A DNA stretch of 64,000 nt from contig NZ_JASZYU010000003.1 in assembly GCF_030316825.1 (NCBI RefSeq), forward strand, positions 434,001 to 498,000. Reading direction: 5' to 3'. A program made the translations under genes and the position numbers. The DNA comes from Variovorax fucosicus. Its GTDB lineage: Bacteria; Pseudomonadota; Gammaproteobacteria; Burkholderiales; Burkholderiaceae_C. Every line of letters starts with the position of its first letter. Positions within the stretch are counted from its first letter, which is position 1. The notes below the pieces were generated by a model. That model was not told the DNA's origin. It saw only the letters and a list, made by a program, of their open reading frames with translations, and did no database searches. This document shows, piece by piece, positions 7,947 to 16,501 of the stretch.

Positions 7947-9497
7947 ATGAATCAATCGACCGTTGCATCCAAAGCCGTGAATGACGTGGCGCCGCTGATC
8001 AGGCTGGCTGCGCAAGACGACGTCGGTATTGCCAGGCGCGACCTGGCTGCTGGCGAATCGCTCGCCCCCCTTGGGCCGGTATGTGCCGGTCCCGTTCCCG
8101 CCGGCCACAAGGTGGCCCTTCATGACATCGCAAAAGGTGCGGTTGTGCGCCGCTATGGCCAGGTCATTGGCATGGCGACGCAGGCCATCAGCGCCGGTGC
8201 TCATGTCCATGTGCACAACCTCGGCATGGGTGAGTTCACGCGCAGCTCCAGTGTGGGCGAGGCCTATCGGCCAACAAGTTTCATCAATCCCGCCGCAACC
8301 TTCATGGGCATAGTCCGTGCCGACGGCCGCATCGCAACGCGCAACTACATCGGAATTCTGTCAACGGTCAATTGCTCTGCCAATGTGTCGCACGCGATTG
8401 CCGAGCGCTTCAAGGGTGCGGCTCTCGCCGCCTATCCGAATGTCGATGGCGTTGTACCGCTCACACACGGCAGCGGCTGTGCGATGGACCCCGACGGCGA
8501 AGGGCTGGCTTTGCTGCGCCGCACGCTGGCAGGCTATGCACGGCATGCCAACTTTGCTGGCGTGCTGATCGTTGGACTGGGCTGCGAGTCCAACCAGCTT
8601 GATGCCTTGAAAGTGGCCGGTGAACTTTCTGAAGGCCCGATGCTGCGCACCCTGGGCATTCAGTCCAGCGGGGGCACGCGCGCGGCGATCGATGCCGGAG
8701 TGGCGGCCATCGAGTCGATGTTGCCTGAGGCGAACACAGTACAGCGACAGCCGGTGGCTGCCAAACATCTCGTTGTCGGCCTGCAATGCGGCGGCTCTGA
8801 CGGCTATTCGGGCATCTCGGCCAATCCGGTGCTGGGCGCTGCGGTGGATTTGCTGGTGCGTCATGGCGGAACCGCGATCCTGTCGGAAACGCCAGAGATC
8901 TATGGTGCGGAACATCTGCTGACGGCCCGCGCCGCCTTGCCGGCAGTGGCCGAGAAGCTTGAAGAGCGCCTGCGCTGGTGGGAGGACTACACCTCGCGCA
9001 ACCACGGCGAGATGAATAACAACCCATCGCCGGGCAACAAGGCGGGCGGCTTGACGACCATTCTTGAAAAGTCTCTCGGTGCGGTGGCCAAGGGCGGCAG
9101 CAGCGGCTTGATGGCGGTTGTCGAATATGCCAAGCCTGTTCAAGCGCATGGGCTGGTGTTCATGGACACGCCCGGTTATGACCCGGTCTCTGCAACCGGC
9201 CAGGTTGCCGGCGGCGCCACCCTGCTCTGCTTTACCACCGGACGAGGCTCGGTCTATGGCTGCAAGCCTTCGCCTTCACTGAAGATCGCCACCCATTCAG
9301 GCCTTTACCGGCGCATGAATGAAGACATGGATTTCAACGCCGGCGAGGTGCTCGATGGTACGGCCAGCATTGAGGATGCCGGTGCGCAGCTGTTCGCGCT
9401 GATGCTGGAGACGGCCTCCGGTGGCAAGACCAAGAGCGAAGCACTCGGCATAGGCACCGATGAATTCGTGCCGTGGCAACTTGGTGCGGTGATGTAG
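7947..9497 (+). CDS. UxaA/GarD family altronate- or galactarate-type dehydratase
   Basis: Protein of 516 residues. An N-terminal SAF-like domain (DVGIARRDLAAGESL to VHVHNLGMGEF, about residues 25-95) is followed by the UxaA body with GRIATRNYIGILSTVNCSANV, THGSGCAMD, GLGCESNQ, LQCGGSDGYSGISANP and ETPEIYGAE. The conserved cysteines and histidine fit the metal-dependent sugar-acid dehydratases that turn altronate or galactarate into 2-keto-3-deoxy acids. With the upstream FAH-type dehydratase it suggests two successive dehydrations of an aldonic or aldaric acid. Same transcript as the gene before it. Confidence 0.85.
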   Translation: MNQSTVASKAVNDVAPLIRLAAQDDVGIARRDLAAGESLAPLGPVCAGPVPAGHKVALHDIAKGAVVRRYGQVIGMATQAISAGAHVHVHNLGMGEFTRSSSVGEAYRPTSFINPAATFMGIVRADGRIATRNYIGILSTVNCSANVSHAIAERFKGAALAAYPNVDGVVPLTHGSGCAMDPDGEGLALLRRTLAGYARHANFAGVLIVGLGCESNQLDALKVAGELSEGPMLRTLGIQSSGGTRAAIDAGVAAIESMLPEANTVQRQPVAAKHLVVGLQCGGSDGYSGISANPVLGAAVDLLVRHGGTAILSETPEIYGAEHLLTARAALPAVAEKLEERLRWWEDYTSRNHGEMNNNPSPGNKAGGLTTILEKSLGAVAKGGSSGLMAVVEYAKPVQAHGLVFMDTPGYDPVSATGQVAGGATLLCFTTGRGSVYGCKPSPSLKIATHSGLYRRMNEDMDFNAGEVLDGTASIEDAGAQLFALMLETASGGKTKSEALGIGTDEFVPWQLGAVM

Positions 9498-9532
9498 TCT
9501 TTGACTTGGCCGCGAACGCCGGCCATCCGAAG

Positions 9533-9571
9533 TTTCTCGCTGCCGCGAGCACTGAATCGGACGAGCCGCAT
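9533..9571 (-). pseudogene. Relic of a second FAH-family gene (first 13 codons)
   Basis: Reads MRLVRFSARGSEK on the minus strand, against MRLVRFGPRGSEK at the start of the intact FAH gene at 4942. It keeps an AAGAGGA ribosome-binding site. Homology then stops and the frame runs into the antisense of uxaA. It is the 5' stub left by a deletion between this point and the end of uxaA. Confidence 0.7.
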
Positions 9572-9594
9572 TCCTCTTGTGATCCTTGCAGGGA

Positions 9595-10656
9595 TCAGTG
9601 CAACGTCTCGAGCCGTTCGCCCGAGTCCGCGCGGAAAAGATGAACATGCGCGCTGTCCGCACCCAGGCGCACCTGGTCGCCGGGGCGCACACTGACCCGT
9701 TCGCGCAGCACGCAGGTGAGCTTGGTGCCGCCCGCATCGACGATGAGATGCGTCTCCGAGCCGGTGGACTCCACCACCAGCACCTGCGCCTCCACGCCCT
9801 CGGCGTCCAGCCGCAGGTGCTCGGGCCGCACGCCCAGCGTGAGGGCCTGCCCGCTTGTGGCCGGCACGCCGGGCACGGTCCAGTGGTTGCCCGCGTTGTC
9901 CACAACGCCCTTGCCGTTCACCTTGACGGGCAGCAGGTTCATCGACGGCGAGCCGATGAAGGCCGCGACGAAGACGTTTCGCGGCCGGTCGAACAAGTCG
10001 AGCGGCGTGCCCACCTGTTCCACGATGCCATCGTGCATGGCCACGATCTTGTCTGCCATCGTCATGGCCTCGATCTGGTCGTGCGTGACGTAGACGGTGG
10101 TGGCCTTCAGGCGCTGGTGCAGCTCGCGAATCTCAGCGCGCATTGCCACGCGCAGCTTGGCGTCCAGGTTGGACAGCGGCTCGTCGAACAGGAAGACCTG
10201 CGGGTCGCGCACGATGGCTCGGCCCATTGCGACGCGCTGGCGCTGGCCGCCGGAGAGCTGCTTGGGCAGCCGCGTGAGCAGTGGCTCCAGCCCCAGGATC
10301 TTGGCGGCCCGGGCCACGCGCTCTTCGGTCTCCTGCTGCGGCGCATGGCGCAGCTTCAGCGAGAACGCGAGGTTGTCCGCCACCGTCAGATGCGGGTACA
10401 GCGCATAGTTCTGAAACACCATGGCGATGTCGCGATCCTTGGGCAGCAGGCCGTTCACGCGGCGCCCGCCGATGCGGATCTCGCCGCCGTCGATGCCTTC
10501 CAGGCCCGCGACCATGCGCAATAGCGTGGACTTGCCGCAGCCCGACGGGCCGACCAGCACGACGAATTCACCGTCGCGGATGTCGATGCTCACGCCGCGG
10601 ATGATCTGCGTGCTGCCGAAGGACTTGGCTACGTCCTGGATCTCAACTGTTGCCAT
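9595..10656 (-). CDS. Sugar-type ABC transporter ATP-binding protein (UgpC/MsmK type)
   Basis: Protein of 353 residues: Walker A GPSGCGKST (about residues 38-46), Q-loop MVFQNYALYPH, signature LSGGQRQRVAMGRA, Walker B VFLFDEP, switch histidine VYVTHDQ, and a C-terminal regulatory OB-like domain (GVRPEHLRL). This is the layout of ATPases serving carbohydrate importers of the MalK/UgpC group. It is on the opposite strand from the permeases at 12458-14208 but is the only such ATPase here and their likely partner. Confidence 0.9.
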   Translation of the reverse strand: MATVEIQDVAKSFGSTQIIRGVSIDIRDGEFVVLVGPSGCGKSTLLRMVAGLEGIDGGEIRIGGRRVNGLLPKDRDIAMVFQNYALYPHLTVADNLAFSLKLRHAPQQETEERVARAAKILGLEPLLTRLPKQLSGGQRQRVAMGRAIVRDPQVFLFDEPLSNLDAKLRVAMRAEIRELHQRLKATTVYVTHDQIEAMTMADKIVAMHDGIVEQVGTPLDLFDRPRNVFVAAFIGSPSMNLLPVKVNGKGVVDNAGNHWTVPGVPATSGQALTLGVRPEHLRLDAEGVEAQVLVVESTGSETHLIVDAGGTKLTCVLRERVSVRPGDQVRLGADSAHVHLFRADSGERLETLH

Positions 10657-10733
10657 CTTGGTGTCTCCTCAATTCAAAAAAAAGTGAAGCTGTTGTCGCG
10701 CTAAGCCGGCCGCGTGCTGCTGCGCGCACTCCC

Positions 10734-11411
10734 TCATCCCGCTTGCCAGGCGGTTTTTAGCCGCGTGTATTCATGCAGATAGCGGCCCACGGCAGCGTCA
10801 CGTAGTTCGGTGGACTGCTGCAATAGCGCAAGGGCTGCGTCAAACGCGCCGGGATCACATGCTTCCAGCAACAGCACCCAGCGAGCCGGGGCCTGCAGGT
10901 CCTTGCGGTCCTTGCTTTCGGCAGTGCGCTGGCCCGACATGCCGGGATCCGAGCCCAGCAGGTGCGCACCGCTGATGCGCGGCAGCCGTGCAGCGGCTTC
11001 CAGCGCCGAGGTGAGACGCGGCACCACGTCGCGCACCGTGTCTTCCGCGATGTCGAAGCGCACGGTCAGCATCGCGCCACCCGAGCCAACGCCGTGGCTG
11101 GCCACCACGCGCGTGAGTGATCGCGTGGTCGTCTGGAAATGTGCGGTGGTCGCACGCGTCCACTCCGTGGGCTCGTTCAAGCGCGACAGATAGTCGCTGC
11201 CCTGGATGACCTGGAAGCTCGCGGTTTCATACAGGGTGAAGAACTCCGGCTGGGTCGCTGCATCGGCAGCGCGATAGCGGCGCCCCCGCACAAATCCGGG
11301 AATGCCCACGCGCTCGGGCATGTGCTCGTGCAGATGCCACGCGTAAAACTCTGCGCGGCCGGCCTCGGCGATGTCGTTCCAGATAGCCACTGCACCTTCA
11401 CCTGCCAGCAT
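10734..11411 (-). CDS. Hypothetical protein, possible duplicated dimeric alpha-beta barrel
   Basis: Protein of 225 residues with no sure family. Two halves look alike in style: the first has AIWNDIAEAGRAEFYAWHLH and FFTLYETASFQVIQGSDYLS, as in small dimeric alpha-beta barrel proteins (EthD/DUF4286-like); the second has AMLTVRFDI and RWVLLLEACDPGAFDAAL. No signal peptide. It lies between the ABC ATPase and the IclR gene on the same strand, so may be read from the IclR promoter. A role in converting the imported compound is conceivable. Confidence 0.6.
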   Translation of the reverse strand: MLAGEGAVAIWNDIAEAGRAEFYAWHLHEHMPERVGIPGFVRGRRYRAADAATQPEFFTLYETASFQVIQGSDYLSRLNEPTEWTRATTAHFQTTTRSLTRVVASHGVGSGGAMLTVRFDIAEDTVRDVVPRLTSALEAAARLPRISGAHLLGSDPGMSGQRTAESKDRKDLQAPARWVLLLEACDPGAFDAALALLQQSTELRDAAVGRYLHEYTRLKTAWQAG

Positions 11412-11503
11412 GGTTTTGCTCCTTGAATGTGAGGGGCACGACGCCTGGAGCGACGGCCGCGCAGGGCAGCTCGGCTCCGGCGAGCTGCCGATGGGGAAGT
11501 CCT

Positions 11504-12337
11504 TTATCCATTGGAGACTTTCAGCGGCGTAATCCCCATCATGGCCTCCATCACCTTGCGGCTAGGCCACAGGTCGGCGATCTCCGCCGCGGTGGCTTGC
11601 ACGTCGGGCGCGATGGCGGCGATGCGCTCCGGCGGGAGTCGCGCCACGGGACCGGCCACGCTGACGGTGCCGATGGCGCGGCGGCTTTGCGGATCCACGA
11701 TGGCGCACCCCACCGCGCACGTGCCCGGCTCCCCTTCCTCGATGGACGTGCCATAGCCGCGCTCGCGCGTCAGCGCAAGTTCGGCAAGCAGGCTGGCCTC
11801 GTCACGCACGACTGGCCGGCCGAACCGGGAAGGCACGACGAAGCCGCGCGCTTTCACCAGGGCCACGGCGTGTGCGTCGTCCAGGGTTGAGAGCCAGGCC
11901 TTGCCGGTCGACGTGGCGTGCAGTACCACGGGCTGGCCCATATCGGGGTCGTAACGCAGGCCGGAGAGCGCACCCTGAGCCTTGGCAATCCAGATCAGCG
12001 CATCGTCTTCCACCAACGCCAGGCGCACCAGTTCGCCGGTACGCGCGGCCAGACGGTCCAGGGAGGGCTGGCAAATCTCCGTGATGCCGGAGGCCGCGAG
12101 GAAGCGAAAGCCGATGGCGGCCAGCTTCACTGTCATGCGGTAGCGCTGGCTGTACTCGTCCTGCACCGCCAGCCCACGCCCCACCAGGATGGAAAGCAGG
12201 CGGTGCACGGCGCTCTTGGGCAGTTCCAGTCGCCGCGCGACCTCGCTGATCGGCAGCCCTTGGGGGTAGTCGGCCAGCAGCGTGAGGATGTCCAACACGC
12301 GCTCGATCATGTCGCCAGTGGCCACCAAAATCTCCAT
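11504..12337 (-). CDS. IclR family transcriptional regulator
   Basis: Protein of 277 residues: N-terminal winged helix (LPISEVARRLELPKSAVHRLLSIL, about residues 28-52) and IclR effector domain (YGTSIEEGEPGTCAVGCAIVDPQSRRAIGTVSVAGP). The ABC importer genes diverge from it. The 120-base gap contains two nearly identical 20-bp operators in opposite orientation, the closer ending 6 bases from its start codon, so both autoregulation and control of the importer are likely. Confidence 0.9.
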   Translation of the reverse strand: MEILVATGDMIERVLDILTLLADYPQGLPISEVARRLELPKSAVHRLLSILVGRGLAVQDEYSQRYRMTVKLAAIGFRFLAASGITEICQPSLDRLAARTGELVRLALVEDDALIWIAKAQGALSGLRYDPDMGQPVVLHATSTGKAWLSTLDDAHAVALVKARGFVVPSRFGRPVVRDEASLLAELALTRERGYGTSIEEGEPGTCAVGCAIVDPQSRRAIGTVSVAGPVARLPPERIAAIAPDVQATAAEIADLWPSRKVMEAMMGITPLKVSNG

Positions 12338-12342
12338 CTATT

Positions 12343-12362
12343 TAGAACAGAGTTCCAATGTA
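12343..12362. promoter_or_regulatory. IclR operator copy 1
   Basis: TAGAACAGAGTTCCAATGTA contains the inverted repeat GAAC-AGA-GTTC (12345-12355). Its reverse complement matches copy 2 at 19 of 20 positions. Confidence 0.7.
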
Positions 12363-12422
12363 GCACCGCAACCTGACCCGGTACCGAGGGATATCCCGCA
12401 TGACGAGGCACATTCAAGTAAC

Positions 12423-12442
12423 TACATTGGAACACTGTTCTA
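12423..12442. promoter_or_regulatory. IclR operator copy 2
   Basis: TACATTGGAACACTGTTCTA contains GAAC-ACT-GTTC (12430-12440). It lies 16 bases before the permease start codon, with 60 bases between the copies, so each divergent start has one copy close to it. Confidence 0.7.
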
Positions 12443-12457
12443 TGTGAGGTCGTTTTT

Positions 12458-13369
12458 ATGAATGCCATTCCCTACGCGCAGGCCGCGACTGTGGCGCAGG
12501 CGGACCCCCGACCGCCGGGCTTCTGGTCGCGTTTCGCCTGGTTTGCGCCAGCCGTCGTCGTGCTGCTGGCCGTCACCCTCTACCCGACTGCGGTGGTACT
12601 GTGGCTGAGCGTGCACCGCACGCGGCTGTATGAAGTCATCGAAGGCGTGGGCCTGGCCAACTACGTCTCGGTAATCACCTCGCCCGCTTTCATCGAACTC
12701 AGCATCAACTCATTGCTGTACGTGTTTGGTGCCTTGGCGCTGGTGCTGCCGCTGGGGCTGGCCGGCGCGTTGGCCCTGCAGAACTTGGCGCGTGGCGCGG
12801 CACTGGTGCGCACCCTGCTGCTGCTGCCCTGGACGCTTTCGATGGGCGTGGTGGGCTGCTTCTGGCTGTGGCTGCTCAACCCCTCTTATGGCCCGATCAG
12901 TTTCCTGCTGCGCTCCCTGGGCCTGGAACCCGGCCTGATGCTGGGCGACCCGTCGCTGGCTCTCGTACTGGTGATCGCCGTCACGGCCTGGTGGTCGTTT
13001 CCCTATGTGATGGTGATGATGAGCGCCTCGCTGCAAAGCATCCCGGCCGAGCTTTACGAGGCCATCGAAATCGATGGCGGCGGGCTGCGCGCACGTCTGC
13101 GCCATGCCGTGTGGCCGCACATCGCACCCACGCTGGGCAGCACCGCGCTCACCCTGGGCATCCTCTACCTCACGCTCATCACGATGATCCTGGTGCTCAC
13201 CGGCGGCGGGCCACTGGGCTCCACCGCCACCTGGAGCTTCGAAGTGTTCTCCAGCGCTTTTCGCTCGGTGGACCTGTCGCCCTCGTCGGTCATCTCGGTC
13301 GTCGTGCTGCTCGTCAACCTCTTCCTTGGCTACCTCTACTCGCGCCTCACCGGACGCGTTTCGGGCTGA
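12458..13369 (+). CDS. Sugar ABC transporter permease (MalF/UgpA type)
   Basis: Inner-membrane protein of 303 residues with about six hydrophobic segments; the first follows a polar N-terminus at about residue 25 (FAWFAPAVVVLLAVTLYPTA). The cytoplasmic EAA loop that docks on the ATPase is YEAIEIDGGGLRARLRHAVWP. It is first in the plus-strand unit permease, permease, binding protein, AroE-like, (mini-ORF) Gfo/Idh, cupin, directly behind operator copy 2. Confidence 0.9.
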   Translation: MNAIPYAQAATVAQADPRPPGFWSRFAWFAPAVVVLLAVTLYPTAVVLWLSVHRTRLYEVIEGVGLANYVSVITSPAFIELSINSLLYVFGALALVLPLGLAGALALQNLARGAALVRTLLLLPWTLSMGVVGCFWLWLLNPSYGPISFLLRSLGLEPGLMLGDPSLALVLVIAVTAWWSFPYVMVMMSASLQSIPAELYEAIEIDGGGLRARLRHAVWPHIAPTLGSTALTLGILYLTLITMILVLTGGGPLGSTATWSFEVFSSAFRSVDLSPSSVISVVVLLVNLFLGYLYSRLTGRVSG

Positions 13370-13374
13370 ACACC

Positions 13375-14208
13375 ATGCATATCCGCCGCTCCGAAAAGAT
13401 GCTGTCCTGGGCGGTACTCGCCGTCCTGGTCCTGGCCGTGATGATTCCGCTGTCTTGGGCCGTGCTCACCTCGCTCAAGAGCGAGGCCAACGTCATGGCC
13501 TACCCGCCGACCTTCCTGCCGACCGATCCGAGCCTGTCCGCGTATGCAGCCGTGTTCCGGAATCAGACCTTCGGCTCCGACCTCTTCAACTCGGTGTTGT
13601 ATGCGGTGGGCGCGGTGCTGCTTGCTGTGCTGCTGGCCGCACCCGCAGGCTACGCCGCGTCGCGTTTCGAGTTTCGCGGCAAGCGCACCGTGATGCTGAT
13701 GATCCTGGCCACCTCCATGATTCCGGGCGTCGCGCTGCTGGTGCCCACCTACTTCCTGCTGGATGCCCTGGGCCTGCTGAACAACGCCGCCGTCATCATC
13801 GTTGTGCAGGCGGCGCGACTGGTGCCACAGACGGTGTGGTTCATGCAGAACTTCGTCGACGCCGTGCCGCGCGAGCTGGACGAGGCCACCCAGGTGGACG
13901 GTGCCAACCATTGGCAGACCTTCACCCGCATCATCCTGCCGCTGGTGCGGCCCGGCATCGCCGCCAGTGCTGTCATCGGCCTGGTCACGACCTGGAACGA
14001 CTACATCACCGTCGCCGCGTTCGCCCCCGAGGTCGCCCACCGCACGATGCAGGTCGCGCTCGTCAACCAGGTGTTCGACAGCATCGGCATCACGTGGTCT
14101 TACGTCATGGCCTATGCCGTGATCTCCTCCCTTCCCATCGTCGCCATCTTCGTTCTCGCGCAGCGATGGTTCATCAACGGCCTGACCGCCGGTGCCGTAA
14201 AGGGCTAG
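13375..14208 (+). CDS. Carbohydrate ABC transporter permease (MalG/UgpE type)
   Basis: Inner-membrane protein of 277 residues, second subunit of the importer. The start ATG at 13375 is 5 bases past the previous stop; a longer open frame upstream is antiparallel noise inside the first permease. Hydrophobic segments begin at about residue 10 (WAVLAVLVLAVMIPLSWAVL), and the EAA loop is DEATQVDGANHWQTFTRIIL. Heterodimer with the preceding permease is expected. Confidence 0.9.
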   Translation: MHIRRSEKMLSWAVLAVLVLAVMIPLSWAVLTSLKSEANVMAYPPTFLPTDPSLSAYAAVFRNQTFGSDLFNSVLYAVGAVLLAVLLAAPAGYAASRFEFRGKRTVMLMILATSMIPGVALLVPTYFLLDALGLLNNAAVIIVVQAARLVPQTVWFMQNFVDAVPRELDEATQVDGANHWQTFTRIILPLVRPGIAASAVIGLVTTWNDYITVAAFAPEVAHRTMQVALVNQVFDSIGITWSYVMAYAVISSLPIVAIFVLAQRWFINGLTAGAVKG

Positions 14209-14243
14209 TCCGCCCCATGCCCACTTCAATAACAGGAGACATC

Positions 14244-15566
14244 ATGAACGAACACCCCCCGATCTGCGTGACCGAACAACAGAGCGCACCCCGCACCAGC
14301 CGGCGCATCTTCTTGGGAGGCATGGCCGCCGTGCTGGGCGCTCCGGCTGGCCGGGCCTTCGCGCAGACCACCGAGACGATCGCCTACGACACCTTCCTCG
14401 ACCCGGCGAACACCAACGATCCGCGCGCGGCGGCGCAGACGCAGATGATCGCCGCCTTCGAGGCCAGCCAGCCGCGCGTGAAGGTGCGAGTCGTCGTGGA
14501 TCCGGCGGGCCAGAACGGCGTGCGCGCGGCGCGCGCCAAGTCGGACAGTCCAGACGTGATCCGGGTGAACAACTTCCAGATGCCGGAGTTCGTGTCCACC
14601 GGCTCGCTGCTGTCCATCGACGAGCTGATCGCGCGCGACAAAGTGGACATCACGGACTGGCTGATCAACATTGACCAGACCCGCGTCAACGGCAAGATCT
14701 GGGGCTTGCAGCAGGACTACCGGATTCCGATCTACGTCTATCGCAAGAGCAAGTTCGATGAAGCGAAGGTCGCGACGCCCCCGCGCACGTACGAAGAGGT
14801 GAGCGCCCTCGGCCCTTTGCTGACGAAGCAGAACCAGATGGCCTACGGGGTCCCGATCGGCCTGAGCGGCGGCATCGGCGGTGCGCAGGCCTTCATGGAA
14901 TTCATCGTGAGCTCCATCGTGGCGGGCAACAGCGACCCCTTCTTCGTGCCGAGCGGCCGCGAGATCGGCTTTAGCGAGAAGCGGCTGCTGCTGGCCGCCA
15001 GCATCGTCAAGGATCTGTTCCAGAAGAAGGCTGCGACACCCGTGAGCCTGCAGTTCGCCTACAACGAGCTGCAGGATGGGATGCGTGCGGGCACGGTCGC
15101 CTCCGCCACCTTCGGGCTGTACCGCTATCGCGGCCTGAAGGCGGCCGTTTCCAATGACCTGGCCTGGGCACCGGCCCCTTCGGTGGAGCCAAACGCCAAG
15201 CACGCGGTGTACGGCTTCCAGATGTGCATCAACCGCTATTCGCCGCGTCAGGCTGGCGCATGGGAATTCGTCAAGTTCATGGCCAGCCCGGCGGCGCAGG
15301 CGCTTGCGGCACGCGGCGGCGAAGTGGTGGCGCGCGCCAGTGCTTACAACGATGCCTACTTCAAGACGCCGGAAGCGCAGGACCAGCTGGGCTGGAAAGC
15401 GTTGGTCGAACAACGCGGCCGCATGGTGAACTACTCCATCATCCAGTCCACCTTCAATCAGATCTGCGGCGAAGCCTTCCAGCGCATGATCCTGAAAGAC
15501 CTGCAGCCGGCCGCCGTGGCGCTCGAGGTGCGCACGCGCTACGCGGAAGCGCTGTCCAAAGCATGA
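14244..15566 (+). CDS. Sugar ABC transporter substrate-binding protein with Tat signal
   Basis: Periplasmic binding protein of 440 residues (family 1 extracellular solute-binding). CAGGAGA stands 5 bases before the ATG. A twin-arginine signal is visible: SRRIFLGG at about residue 19, then a hydrophobic stretch and cleavage near AFAQ. The mature part has DVIRVNNFQMPEF, GLQQDYRIPIYVYRKS and a C-terminal AWEFVKFMASPAAQ helix typical of the group. Its last codons overlap the next start (ATGA), so translation is probably coupled. Confidence 0.9.
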   Translation: MNEHPPICVTEQQSAPRTSRRIFLGGMAAVLGAPAGRAFAQTTETIAYDTFLDPANTNDPRAAAQTQMIAAFEASQPRVKVRVVVDPAGQNGVRAARAKSDSPDVIRVNNFQMPEFVSTGSLLSIDELIARDKVDITDWLINIDQTRVNGKIWGLQQDYRIPIYVYRKSKFDEAKVATPPRTYEEVSALGPLLTKQNQMAYGVPIGLSGGIGGAQAFMEFIVSSIVAGNSDPFFVPSGREIGFSEKRLLLAASIVKDLFQKKAATPVSLQFAYNELQDGMRAGTVASATFGLYRYRGLKAAVSNDLAWAPAPSVEPNAKHAVYGFQMCINRYSPRQAGAWEFVKFMASPAAQALAARGGEVVARASAYNDAYFKTPEAQDQLGWKALVEQRGRMVNYSIIQSTFNQICGEAFQRMILKDLQPAAVALEVRTRYAEALSKA

Positions 15567-16420
15567 TGGCCCAGATCACAGGAAGCACCCGCCTCTATGG
15601 ATTGGTGGGGGATCCGCTGACGACAGCCAAGTCGCCCGAACTGTTGAACCGGCTCTTCATCGAACAGCGCGCAGACGCGGTTTGCGTGCCATTCGCGGTC
15701 AAGGACGATGACCTGCCCGCATTTGTCACCGGTGCACGGGCGTTGGGGAATCTCTCCGGCGTGCTGGTCACGATGCCCCACAAGCAACGGATGCTGTCCT
15801 TTGTCGACGAACTGCATCCGACTGCTCGTCAGGTTGGCGCACTCAACGTCATCCGCTGCGACAAGGATGGGCGTTGGGTCGGGGCCATCTTCGATGGCCT
15901 CGGTTGTGTGCTTGGCATGCAGTGGGAAGGCAATGACCCGGTGAACAAGTCCGTTCTTCTCGTAGGCGCCGGAGGTGCAGGCAGAGCTATCGCATTTGCA
16001 GTCGCTTCTGCGGGGGCCCGGGCGTTGACCATCTTCGATATCGACGAGCGCCGCGCCGATGAACTCGCCACATCCGTCGCCGCCGCAACCGGTTGCACCA
16101 CAAATTCCGGTTCAGCCGATCCATGCGGATTCGAGATCGTCATCAATGCCACGCCGCTGGGTATGCGCACGCACGACCCCTTGCCCGTGAATCCCGAGCG
16201 ATTGGATCCCGGCAGCATCGTCGTAGACATCATCAATGCGCCCGAGCCGACGCCGCTTTGCCGCGCCGCCGATGCACGCGGTTGTCGTACCCAAGGCGGA
16301 CGCCCGATGCATGAAGGGCAGGCACTGCATGCCCTTCGCTTTCTTGGATTCGATTACCGACCTGACGGTAAGTCACTACCGAACGGGCCCGAAACCACGC
16401 AGTTGTGGCCATCTGAATGA
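15563..16420 (+). CDS. Shikimate/quinate dehydrogenase-like protein (AroE family)
   Basis: Protein of 285 residues. The N-terminal substrate domain has GLVGDPLTTAKSPELLNRLF (the serine contacts substrate in AroE) and GVLVTMPHK, whose lysine is the usual catalytic residue. The Rossmann domain has VLLVGAGGAGRAIAFAVA and NATPLGMR. The ATG overlaps the previous stop as ATGA. Placement in a transport and catabolic operon points to a catabolic quinate/shikimate-like or YdiB-type dehydrogenase, not the biosynthetic enzyme; the substrate is not known. Confidence 0.85.
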   Translation: MMAQITGSTRLYGLVGDPLTTAKSPELLNRLFIEQRADAVCVPFAVKDDDLPAFVTGARALGNLSGVLVTMPHKQRMLSFVDELHPTARQVGALNVIRCDKDGRWVGAIFDGLGCVLGMQWEGNDPVNKSVLLVGAGGAGRAIAFAVASAGARALTIFDIDERRADELATSVAAATGCTTNSGSADPCGFEIVINATPLGMRTHDPLPVNPERLDPGSIVVDIINAPEPTPLCRAADARGCRTQGGRPMHEGQALHALRFLGFDYRPDGKSLPNGPETTQLWPSE

Positions 16421-16432
16421 AAGGAAGATGTC

Positions 16433-16501
16433 ATGAATAGGCTTGCCAGGGTTGCCGCAGCATGCTGTGCGGCTGGCTGCACGAGGGGAAAACACGCATG
16501 A
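16433..16501 (+). CDS. 22-residue mini-ORF, signal-peptide-like leader or relic
   Basis: Encodes MNRLARVAAACCAAGCTRGK then HA and a stop. An AAAGGAAG site precedes the ATG by 5 bases, and the stop TGA overlaps the next gene's ATG (ATGA). The composition is that of a lipoprotein signal peptide (AAGC). It is either a translated leader coupling Gfo/Idh translation or the 5' stub of a deleted secreted-protein gene. Confidence 0.45.
   Translation: MNRLARVAAACCAAGCTRGKHA

Noticed and set aside
9580..9597. TGATCC/GGATCA hairpin as a terminator for uxaA or the ABC ATPase gene
   Set aside because: Six-base stem, no T tract on either strand, and it overlaps the ATPase stop codon.
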